Shown here: positions 45,041 through 55,584 of the stretch, piece by piece
How positions within the stretch are numbered: position 1 is the stretch's first letter
How the letters are laid out: every line of letters starts with the position of its first letter
Source: Holothuria scabra
Taxonomy: Eukaryota; Echinodermata; Holothuroidea; Aspidochirotida; Holothuriidae
DNA length: 64,000 bases
Assembly (NCBI GenBank): GCA_037179385.1
Contig: CM074181.1
Span: forward strand, 53,193,486 to 53,257,485
Reading direction: 5' to 3'
Translations under genes and position numbers: made by a program
Notes under the pieces: generated by a model
Told to the model about the DNA's origin: nothing
Database searches by the model: none
Seen by the model: only the letters and a program-made list of their open reading frames with translations

Positions 45041-46293
45041 CAAGTTCTCTTTATCTTTTTCCTACAACTGAGGAGGAGGAGGTCGAAAAGATAGCCACTG
45101 GTTCTCTAGACCCACGAAAAGCAGCTGGTGTCGATAATCTTAGACCAATATTGTAAGGAAAGTTATTCCCTACATTTTGCGGTCTCCTTGCCACATCTTT
45201 AACTTATCTCTCAGAACTGGAATTTTTCCAGATAAACTTAAACTAGCCAAAGTTATTCCCCTTTTTAAGAAAGGCAATGCCAACTCTTATTTGCAATTAT
45301 CGTCCTGTATCAATCCTACCATGCTTTTCGAAAATCCTTGAAAGATTAATGTTTAATAGACTGAACACATTTTTTAGTAGGTTTGGTATTTTACATGAAA
45401 ATCAATATGGTTTTAGGCCTGGTCACTCAACTGAACTGGCCCTGGCTGACACTGTTGATAAGCTTTACAGTGCTCTAGACAGTAGTAAATATTGCATCGG
45501 GGTATTTCTCGACCTTTCCAAAGCCTTTGACACGATAGATCATAGCATTTTATTACATAAACTCACACATTACGGAATAAGAGGTCCGGCCCATTCCTGG
45601 TTTTCTAGCTACCTGTCTAATAGGGAGCAGTTCACAACTGTCAATGGAACATGTTCAGACAATCTCACTGTAAAATGTGGCATCCCCCAAGGCTACATCC
45701 TAGGACCTCTGCTTTTTATTTTGTATGTAAACGATATTTGTACAGTCTCGAAGAAATGTTCCTTAATTCTTTTTGCCGACGACACAAACATATTTTTCAC
45801 TGGAAGTAACTTAAATAGTTTGGAAAAAACTGTTTGTAATGAGCTTCAAAATTTTTATGACTGGTTTGCTTCAAACGTATTATATCATGTTCAATTACGG
45901 TAAGGTTAATACTGATGTAAATGTTATAATGAACGGTATTCATCTAGAGAGGGTTGATAGTACAAAATTTTTGGGTGTTCATATTGATGCAAATCTCTCA
46001 TGGGGAAACCATGTTTGTCATATTTCAAATCAGATTTCTAAAGGTATTGGAATTTTGTCAAAATTAAAGTACATACTACCTCAGAAATTATACGATCACT
46101 TTATCTAAGCTTTGTATTGCCCCATCTTTCCTACTGCTCATCGATTTGGTCTGGCACAACCAAGACAAATCTTAATAAATTGTATATCCCACAGAAGAGA
46201 GCCGTTAGAAACATCACCTCTGCGTCACTACGTAGTAGCACAAATGGAATATTTTGTTAGTTAAATATACTTAAGTTAGACGATCTCATATTC
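45041..46293 (+). pseudogene. LINE reverse transcriptase, frameshifted
   Basis: Three frame segments: about 45041-45155, 45277-45903 and 45839-46108, with a further piece to 46293 containing PHLSYCSSIWSG. The core holds FADDTN, the catalytic aspartates. Frame breaks before 45277 and near 45890, and an in-frame stop near 46258, prevent a full protein. Confidence 0.88.
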
Positions 46294-46881
46294 TTAAAAG
46301 AAGGGTTTAAGGTCACAACAGGATTTGGTATGTTAGAGAGGTGCTTATTCTAAGCATTTTGGTGAAATTTGCATTGAAATCTAATGTGTAGTTCTCAAGA
46401 TAGGAACAGGTAAAGTTTTCACATTTTCAACAAAAAGTAAACTTGAAGCAAGCACATATGACATCACATCCCCACATTAATGGGCAGTCTTTTGTTTTTC
46501 TTTAAACTTTTTACTGGGTTTTCTGCTCAAGAATCCCATATTATTAAAATTTGATTGCATAAGTGGCATGAGAATTTTACAAACTTTGCATCCCCCACAG
46601 GGAGGTCATACTCCTATTAACTTTAAGGTCAACACAACAGTCTGATAAAACAAAGCGAAACAAAGCATTCCTTGTCAATGTGAGGAAGTGATATAAGCTC
46701 TGCTGCCCTCAAACTCACTTCTACTGACTTCTACTTCTACTGAAACACAAATCTACTGATTTCATTTACTGATATCTCAAGAAATACATGTCAGATTTGA
46801 ATGGAACTTTCACCCCACTGTGTAGATTTTGTTCTTCTTTCACGTATGAAAATTAAATGTTTGCTTTAACTTCCCCTTTAA
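46294..46881 (-). mobile_element. TTAA-flanked MITE, copy 2, inserted in the LINE
   Basis: Bounded by TTAA at 46294-46297 and 46878-46881. The reverse complement matches the 9527-10092 and 48146-48703 copies. Removing the element and one TTAA restores LINE coding continuity: the reading frame passes from DDLIFL to NVATFTYRC with no gap. This is direct evidence of a 4-bp TTAA duplication. Confidence 0.92.
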
Positions 46882-47210
46882 ACGTAGCTACTTTCACATA
46901 CCGTTGTCTATATAATCTTGCTGGCTCACTTTCCTCTTTATATGCATATAATCACTTTATTCACAATTACGCCACGGGGTTTGGAAGGGACGAAGTACTG
47001 TAAGTGGAAATGGTATTTCATTAAAGGTATTGACTGTAAGCTTTTCGTAACTAGGGTTCTTTTCGTCGGGAGTGATCTTCGTTGTCAAACCCATAAGGGT
47101 TTTAAGTTCACGTCCATCCACAATTATTTTGTTATGTTCCTTCTGTCTGTATATTTTTTTTTTTTTTTTTGACAATGTGGAAAAACAAATAAATGAATGA
47201 ATGAATTATC

Positions 47211-48145
47211 TCCAAATTTTCCTAAGTGTGAAGTTTGAAAAAAATCCAACAGTCTCAAAATTTTTTTTTGGAAATAGTAGGTGATACAAAGGAACATATC
47301 TTTGTAAATAAGGTATAGTTGATACTTTTAAAACCTTTGAATCAGCCAATTTCAAAAAAGTCACTTCATTCTAGGAAACGTTAATGCACAAATTGAGGAA
47401 ATACTTTTCAAAAATGTGGAAATACTACCGTGATCATACTTTGCTCATCAGTCGGTGACGCGACGTTCCGACGTGAGCGTTCCACAGGCACTAGACTTGC
47501 ATAGCATCGTATACGGCTGTGTACTACGTACTGTACAGATTATCTACCTTAAGGTTATGTAGACTGTAGTATGTACAGCCTAGTCTAGACTGTGGCTCAC
47601 ATATTTTCGTTAGGGTCTTTAATTTTGTTTTTGCAAAGTTTTCTGTGTAGCTTAGAGCTTTTAGCTGTATAAACTTTTAGGCTAAAATTTCCAACACAGA
47701 CCAGGAGCCAGCGGTCGCTATTTCGCTTTGCAAGACGTTTAGGCTATATCCATTCGTTGATAAATAATAATGACACTGGAACAGAAATTATAGGTAATAA
47801 GTGTAACAAGTATGACCAGTTTAATTATGGCCTTACCTGTAACAGCTAGTTGACTGATATCTGATGTACCCTATCCGAACACTCCTTCCTAGAGTGTGGG
47901 CTAAATGCTAACGCACGTTAGACCTAAGATTAAAAGGGACGTGTTGGGTCTCGGCGTTCAGGGCATATACCCTTTGGCCTATCGGACTACCGCCGGAGGC
48001 TAATTTTCGACTGACGAGAACGGTGTGCTAGGCGAAAGTTGATTTCTTTTCAGCCTAGTATATCAGTGGCGGCACGAACTGGGTGCATTTACCCTCATAG
48101 TCAGACCCCCTTCACTCAGTCTTGCATGAACGAAATAGTGAAAAC
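47211..48145. other. No gene seen
   Basis: Sequence after the LINE tail. No domain, RNA or clear repeat recognised. Confidence 0.5.
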
Positions 48146-48703
48146 TTAAAGGGGAAGTTTTCATATGTGAAAGAGGAACAAAATCTACACTGTGTAGTGA
48201 AAGTTCCATTCAAATCGGACATGTATTTCTTGAAATATCAGTAAATGAATTCAGTAGATTTGTGTTCAAAAGGGAGTTTGAGGGCAGCAGAGCTCATATC
48301 ACTTCCTCACATTGACAAGGAAATTGGGAATGCTTTGTTTCCTTTTGTTTTATCAAACTGTTTTGTTTACTTTGAAGTTAATAGGAGTATGACCTCCCCG
48401 TGGGGAGGCAAAGTTTGTAAAATTCTCATGCCACTTATGCAATCACATTAAAATAATATGGGATTGTTGAGAAGAAAATCCAGTACAAATTTTGAAGAAA
48501 AGCAAAAGACTGCCCATTACTGTGGGGATGTGATGTCATATGTGCTTGCTTCAAGTTCACATTTTGTTGAAAATGTGAAAACTTTATGTGCTCATATCTT
48601 GGGAACCACACATCGGATTTCAATGCAAATTTCACCGAAATTCTCAAAAAAAGGACCCCTCTAACATACCAAATCCTGTTGTGACCTTTAACCCTTCTTT
48701 TAA
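48146..48703 (+). mobile_element. TTAA-flanked MITE, copy 3
   Basis: TTAA at both ends, AAAGGGGAAGTTTTCATATG at the start and AACCCTTCTTTTAA at the end. Collinear with copies 1 and 2. Non-coding. Confidence 0.85.
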
Positions 48704-49879
48704 TATTAGGCCTACATTTTCTGAGACTTTTTTCCTGTTACTTTTTCACCGTAGGCCTACCCCTACTAAGACCTCAAACCCCCCGGAATGTGCTCCTTGG
48801 ACTCCCTCTATCTCTACACTCTGGCTTAGTCCCATGTAAGCCAATGGAAAATAAACGCACCTTGCCGTTTGTTTTTCACGCAGACATGTGCCGTATGCTG
48901 CAACCTCACAGCTTCGGAGCCGGACCATATTACCCCATAGACCCCAAGCCCATCAAGAGTTTTCCCAATGGAACAGGGGTCCTTGGCGGTTCATGGATCA
49001 ATCTTCTAAAGTAAAATATACACATGCTTAGGCTTTATTTTGCAGCCACAGATGTACTAAAACCTGAAGAGCATTTGGGCCCCACTGAACCCCACCAGAG
49101 CTCTAAGGCGGTTCCATTGACCCTGCCATAAAGAGCTTGTTCTTTAAAACTTCACGGAGCAGACGCCGGGTCTGTTCAGTCCTTCACAAACCATATATAT
49201 TGTTAGGATAACACTGATCAATACTGATCAAGGAATATGACCCATAGTCTGCTACGCAGGCAAGTGCTTTGGGTGACACTAACTACTGCCCCAAACATTT
49301 TCCTGTGCCTTCAGTTTTCCCTCTCTCCCACTTTTGAAATCATGGTTCTTGTTGAAATCACTGACAAGCTGTCATAACTTTCTTTTCGCAGACCTAACGC
49401 AAATATTGCAGCTGTTTTTGATCACTTGAGCAATGGGCCTTTTAACTCCATCTTACTTTACTAACTTGATCATTTGATGTCTCTTGAAAGGTCAAAAAAT
49501 ATAAAGTAGGCTTAAACCACTTTGATCACTGCAACTTCCAAAAATGTAGTGTACTGTAGCTTTCGAAATATTTGTTTACCACAGAATACCGGTATCATTG
49601 TAAAGTCGCGTAAACTGGTAAAGCGCATGCAGTCCCCATTCATTTCGATAGCAAGTTTCAGAAAGTGTGTTGCGGGGGGGGGGGGTCAGATAAATTAGGA
49701 TGGCAGTCACGCTCGCGTATTTAAGAGACTATTGTAAGCCTTGAAGCCTTTGGCTTTTGATTGATTAGTTAATGCACCTGAAATAGTCCTTCTACATCGA
49801 AGCGTTTTGAAAAAAAGCACACGTGTAAATTGCCCAACCTATTAAATTCACCTTTCATGAGGGAATCCTCTGTTAAGTT
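48704..49879. other. No gene seen
   Basis: Contains a phrase near 49080-49140 (CTAAGGCGGTTCCATTGACC) related to ones at about 44906-44960 and 49880-49925. G-run at about 49675-49686. No exon supported. Confidence 0.45.
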
Positions 49880-50747
49880 GGGTTCCAGGGGCCCTAACGC
49901 GGGCCCCTGGACCCCACGCGTTCAAACTCGAGTTCGCACTCGTGCTGCACCTTCGGTACACTGTTGATTCTCTACCGTGTCAGTCGGGGGAATCACAGGT
50001 TGTACCGCCCATCTCCGAAATTCGGCACACGCCACTACTCAAAAGTCAAAACACAATCCCCCGCGTAGGTAGACTTTATAACTCAAAGTTGGGACCTAAC
50101 CGTTTTAACAATGTGGTAGGTTCTATATTTTTAGTGACAGACTGCCGAGATTGGATTAAGCAGATTAGGGTTTTGGTCACTTTTCAGAGGGAAACACTCG
50201 GGGCCTTCAAGGTATTTGGTTCGGGCCCGAACATCACCTTATACACCAAGTGGTTTGTTTTCTTACTGTTTAAGCAGGTTATTCATTTTGTCTCGGTTAA
50301 CGGAGACTGCACATTTCAATTACTAGTTCAAACTTTTAAGATTTTAAGGGGTTCTATCGGAGAAGATCAACTCCACTAAGTTTGTACATCGCACATTTCT
50401 GCAGATGCGAAGTGGGTCACATCCATAATGGTGGCTATCTTTGCAAAGGTCTTGTATTGTTGAACTTCGAAAGTATATTTATAAGTCCAAAAGTTAACCA
50501 CCAAAACCTTATTTTCTAGAAACATTTCTAACCCCTGCCTTAAGGCAGGGGTAGGAAACCCATTTGTCTACTGGCCTATGGGAAAAATGACACCTGAAAC
50601 GTAAGCTAGGCATTTGGCTGGCTGGCTGCATGGCAGACTCGGGCTGAAATTAATAGGTGCCTATTTAAGAAAGACGAAGGACAGCCATTTATTGCAGAGA
50701 TCAAATAATTAAAGGGAGGCGAGGCTTTGTGCGGGGGCTCCCTTACT
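49880..50747 (-). repeat. Outer element, left part of composite
   Basis: Reverse complement of the 25650-26230 region, including CAAAGATAGCCACCATTATKGATGTGA and GCCAGCCAGCCAAATG in complement, with some insertions. Starts by the palindrome CCAGGGGCCCTAACGCGGGC and on. It is cut at 50747 by the nested transposon and continues at 52560. Confidence 0.7.
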
Positions 50748-52559
50748 CAAAATTCATATCTGGAACTATCTGGCTGTTTTGTTTTATATGGCCATATGAA
50801 TCCAGATATAAAACCCTATGCAGGTACATTATATACATTATATAAAGTTTTACATGGCCATATAAAAACAGATATAACTTAAAGAAATGCCTTTGCAGAT
50901 ATGCAAATAAAGTTTTCTATTGCCATATCAAACCAGATATAACTTGGTGAAATGCCTTTCCAGATATGCAAACAAAGCTTTATACGGCCATATTAAGCCA
51001 GATATAACTTGATTAAATGCTAATACAGATATGTTAATAAAGTTTTAAATGGCAATAACAAGCCAGATATAACCTGATTAAATGCCAGTCAAGATATGTA
51101 AAAAAAAGTTTTAGGTCGCCATATCAAGTTAGATATAACTTGATGAAATGCCAGTCCAGATATGTAAATAATGTGTTAAATGGCCAAATCAAGCCAGATA
51201 TAACTTGACGAAATGCCAGTCCAGATATGTAAATAATGTGTTAAGATGGCCGTAACAAGCCAGATATAACTTGATGAAATGCCAGTCCAGATATGTAAAT
51301 AATGTGTTAAATGGCCATAAGAAGCCAGATGTAACTTGATGAAATGCCTGTCTAGATATGTTAATAAAGTTTTAGATGGCCAAATCAAGCCAGATATAAC
51401 TTGACGAAATGCCAGTCCAGATATGTAAATAAAGTTTGATATGGCAATAATAAGCCAGATATAACTTGATGAAATGCCAGTCCAGATATGTAAAGGAAGT
51501 TTTAGATGGTCATATCAAGCCAGATATAACTCGACGAAATGCAAGTTCAGATATGTAAATAAAGTTTTATTTGGCCATAACAAGCCAGATATAACTTGAT
51601 GAAATGCCAGTCCAGATATGTACATAAAGTTTTATATGGCCATATCAAGCCAGATATAACTGATTAAAATACCGTGCCAGAATAACATTTAAACAGTTAT
51701 ATGGTCATATTCATAGTTTTTCGTTTAGTTTTTGTACCTGTCCTACATAAAGGCCATCTCTGGAAGCTGAATAAGTATCAGCAAAAAAAAAAAACCCCAT
51801 CACATTCAAACCACATTCAGCTATATTATACTAACATTTGCAAATGATTTTCCAATGTGGGCAGGGGTTTAGGGCCCTGATTTTCTTTTCTTTATGATTA
51901 AGGAAGTAAACTGTGAAAAATCATAAAACCTTCAACAAAATTTATGTTGGAATATTGCCCCATGTAATAATTTAAACCAAAAATGCAGTGTAAACATTTA
52001 AAAGTAGGAATTTCAGAGCAGTTTTTTCTTCCCTATTAAGGAATTTAAAAACTTCAGATACTTACGTCAATGTAATACAGTCAGCATTAAACTTTGTTAG
52101 AGATGTTCAGATAGTCCTTAATATTATACTGGCTGTGACGTTCGTTAAGTTTTGTCCTTCAGTGAAGGATATAGCTTCTTCGGGAAGCAGTTTCAAGTTT
52201 GGTTTCGCCGAACGGCCCTTTGCCAGAGGGTCGGGGGAACTGTAGAAAAAGTATACTGGCTCAGAAGGCTACTGATACGCTTTACACAAAGGTAGTGCTC
52301 TAATAAATTTTGGTGCGGACACATATGGTCCAGATATGCCCTGGATATAAATCCCTGTTTGGCACATATATGCACCATACCTGTCCCATATAAAATTTGA
52401 GCCATATCAAATTTTATCTGGGCCATTATATTCCTTTATATATCAAGTTATATCTGCCCAATTTTTGTTAAAGCCAGATACAAATTCCATATGTGGACCA
52501 GATATGGGCCATATATAAATTTCCGTATGTGGCCCATTTATGGATTTTGAGTAAGGGCA
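50748..52559 (+). mobile_element. 1.8-kb TIR transposon with minisatellite core, nested
   Basis: The left end CCCTTACTCAAAATTCATAT and right end ATGGATTTTGAGTAAGGG are inverted over about 18 bp. Inside: about 14 copies of the 65-bp unit (50785-51690), then a unique-like stretch shared with 23930-24795. No transposase. It splits an older element whose halves are at 49880-50747 and 52560-53290. Target duplication not resolved. Confidence 0.85.
50785..51690 (+). repeat. 65-bp minisatellite, about 14 copies
   Basis: Same unit as at 23363, period 65-66 bp (for example 50791, 50857, 50922, 50987). Copies vary more at the left and are very alike in the middle (TGATGAAATGCCAGTCCAGA repeated). Confidence 0.93.
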
Positions 52560-54641
52560 TTCACAGATGTATGGCACCATTGGATTGTCAAGGCAGGGGA
52601 CAAAATATACAATATTTGCCATTCCGTTTAGGACAAATATCCCTCATAAAGAATGAGTTGCGCATATTTTTCCTATACTTAAAGGTGCTCATTGAGTTGA
52701 TATTATAACTTAATGAGATTGCTAAAGGGTCACTACCACATAACAATACTTTAGGTTAGTTTCAGATCCAACAGTTACAGAAAAAGTAAAAATTTTGAAA
52801 TGTGCAGTTTCCTGAATGACAACGGTTTTGTGCATTGTTTCAAAAAGTGTCACGTCAAGAATTTTTGAAAACCCAGGTGGACTGTGAAGTGCTCAGTCAT
52901 AAAACAGTTATTTTTATGTAGGATATGGAGATTGTCGAAATTTGATCATTTGTCATTGGTATGTGAAGAAAACAGATTTGGAAAAATTTGTTGAATTTCA
53001 TGAACCAACTCAAGGAACCGCTTTAATACACATAATAACATCCACCTTGTTTCAAAAATAATTCCTAGTCAAAGCTAGTTAGTTAGTTAGCTAGATATGA
53101 CTTAACGACACACTTACACGAATGTGTTATGCCAATGTAGTGTACTGTATGTATTCCCCATTGTCATAGTGATGTTGTTTGCAGTGTTACTTTGTTGTGA
53201 CATGATCTTACCACAGAGCGTAACTCAACAGGTTTTACTGTCGTGAAAGTATTTTTACTTTGCACAACACGCTAGAGGCTTGGTCCCACGTATTTTTTGG
53301 AATGCACTAAAAGTGTTATATTTCTTTGTTATGACTATGACACCGTACTATTTTATGAGCAGATGAGAGCATGCGTCACTTAGATACGCAAATATTTTGT
53401 TTTTAAAGGACTGAAAGGTTGTCATGTTCAATACGCATATCTGCGCTTTAAATATTGGCATAAGACTGACATAAATCTTCACACGGTTTAATAACGCTTG
53501 GATCACGTAGCGCACACCTATAAAATAGTCTCACGTACCCCGCGCTCGAGGTTACGCCATGTTACGTGAAAACGCGGGTTAACGCAGGATCGATGTTTAA
53601 ATTTCGATCCACCTCCGAACGTAGGGTTCTGTGGTTTCAAACACTGTATCGTGGTTGTGGTATTCAGTCAAGCTAACAGGTGCTTATGGCGCTGATGACA
53701 GGTATTTTGTAACATTAAACAGTACTTGGTATGTGAAATATTTGACCTCTTTACTTTGGTAGCACTACCCAATCAACCAAACGCGGGTTACGTGAGAACA
53801 CAGACTGCAAAACACGGGGTTAACATGAGGTTTTGCCTTATTGTAAACACGAGGTAACACCGAGTTTCGCAGGGACCGTGGGACCAAGCCTCTAGCGTGT
53901 TGTGCAAAGTAAAAATACTTTCACGACAGTAAAACCTGTTGAGTTACGCTCTGTAGCAAGATCATGTCACAACAAAGTAACACTGCAAACAACATCACTA
54001 TGACAATGGGGAATACATACAGTACACTACATTGGCATAACACATTCGTGTTAATGTGTCGTTAAGTCATATCTAGCTAACTAACTAACTAGCTTTGACT
54101 GGGAATTATTTTTGAAACAAGGTGGATGTTATTATATGTATTAAAGCGACTCATTGAGTTGGTTCATGAAATTCAACAAATTTTTCCAAATCTGTTTTCT
54201 TCACATACCAATGACAAATGGTCAAATTTCGATAATCCCCATATCCTACATAAAAATAACTGTTTTACGACTGAGCACTTCACATTCCAACTGGGTTTTC
54301 AAACATTCGTGGCGTGACACTTTTTGAAGCAATGCACAAAACCTTTTTAAGTCAGGAAACGGAACAATTCAAAATTTTAACTTTTTCTGTAACTGTTTGA
54401 TCTGAAACTTAACTCATTATGCTAACTTAAAGTATTGTTATGTGGTAGTGACCCTTTATCAATCTCATTAATTTATAGATATCAACTCAATGATCCCCTT
54501 TAAGTATATGAAGAAAATGCGCAACTCGTTCTTTATGAGGGTCTTTATGAGGGATAATTGTCCTAATCGGAATGGCAAGTGTTGTATATTTTGTCTCCGG
54601 TCCATGCATTGACAATCAAATGGTGCCATACCTCTTTGCAT
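52560..54641. repeat. Large inverted repeat (0.73-kb arms, 0.59-kb spacer)
   Basis: The left arm 52560-53290 is the reverse complement of the right arm 53877-54641, from TATGGCACCATTGGATTGTC on the outside to GCTTGGTCCCACG inside. The arms differ by scattered substitutions and small indels. The spacer 53291-53876 carries the 425-bp block (53297-53718) found singly at 38673-39100. The structure resembles a foldback element. Confidence 0.92.
53297..53718 (+). repeat. Second copy of the 425-bp block, in the palindrome spacer
   Basis: Nearly identical to 38673-39100 in the same orientation. The boundaries coincide almost exactly with the inner left arm end. Confidence 0.9.
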
Positions 54642-55584
54642 GTTCAGGTGAATATCTACGGGGCTTTCGCCACGGCGAAATCTGAATAGCTACTAATTAA
54701 TTAACATGTCATGTCATATAACAACAAAAATAATACTATTTTTTTTATTATTTTCTTTGGAAAGGAAATGACATTTGAGGTGAGAGGTGAGAGAGAAATA
54801 CGCGGCTTGTTCCAACGTGAGAAAAACTTTCTCGGTTTTGAGTGAACGAATATACAGCAGCAGGGGGCGGGATTTCCATTTTTTTGTATCAAGTGTGAAC
54901 ACTACTGTATTACGGACGAAATTTGCGGCGTGCAATTATTGCCCCTTTTAAACAAATATTTGTAAATATGGAGCTTGTATTGCAGAAAGTTTTGGATTCT
55001 GGGTTTTCTGCAAGGAAATGCAAAAAGTTGTGGGATTAGTGAAGAATCTGCACTTCCTATATTTATGGCAAATCTGAGAATGATAACACAACGACTGAAC
55101 ATAGTTGTTGCTACATATTAATGCTATCTAACTGTCTAAGAGCCACTAACTGACACTCTCCGATGACATTTCAAAGTTTCCCAAAATTTCTTGCCCTTGT
55201 AGACAAAGTATTTCAAAGTCAGGAGCTTACATTGAAGAAAATTTGGAATTTTATGAAAGACAATTAAAAAAATGGAAATATAGGTGCCGATGTCTCTTGA
55301 TTATGCTGTGTCACGTCTGGTAAATATCCGATTTCGTCATTTCCAGAGCTCGGAAAAGTTTACCAAACTGATTTATGAGCAAGATTTGGAGAAATGATAA
55401 AAGGGGTTTACTGACCCGGGGAGTGGGGCAGAAGCATACTTCCGCCCTCATTTTTCATTGGGGTGGGGGCGGTCGACTCCTAACCCCCCGCTTTCTACGC
55501 CTATTTTTATGTCAGCGGCAACCTACCAACCAGCATTAAGGTATGAATTACTGAAAAAAAAATAATACTATAGTTTTAAGTTAT
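54642..55584. other. No gene seen
   Basis: No supported exon, RNA or repeat. A C-rich stretch near 55420-55490 resembles ends of G/C-run MITEs but has no partner. Confidence 0.45.

Larger units (their letters stand above)
42601..47210 (+). mobile_element. CR1/L2-like LINE with two nested insertions
   Basis: Part 1 (42601 to about 44059): AP-type endonuclease (SETCLKD, GVIYRPP, LGDFN, TDISDHFPIF), then a linker. Part 2 (about 45041-46293): reverse transcriptase with NYRPVSILPCFSKILER, DLSKAFDTIDH, GIPQG and the catalytic FADD, followed by C-terminal motifs TKFLGVHID and SKLKYILP in other frames. Part 3 (about 46882-47175): C-terminal HNYAT-type segment, poly-T, and a TGAA microsatellite tail near 47190-47207. 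It carries at least two frameshifts and stops in RT (about 45155-45280 and 45890), so it is dead. The tail and motif set fit the CR1/L2/Jockey group; the 5' end is uncertain. Confidence 0.9.

Noticed and set aside
49942..50379. 145-codon open frame as a gene
   Set aside because: It falls within the outer repeat element and is not open in the related copy at 25.9-26.2 kb as far as I can read.
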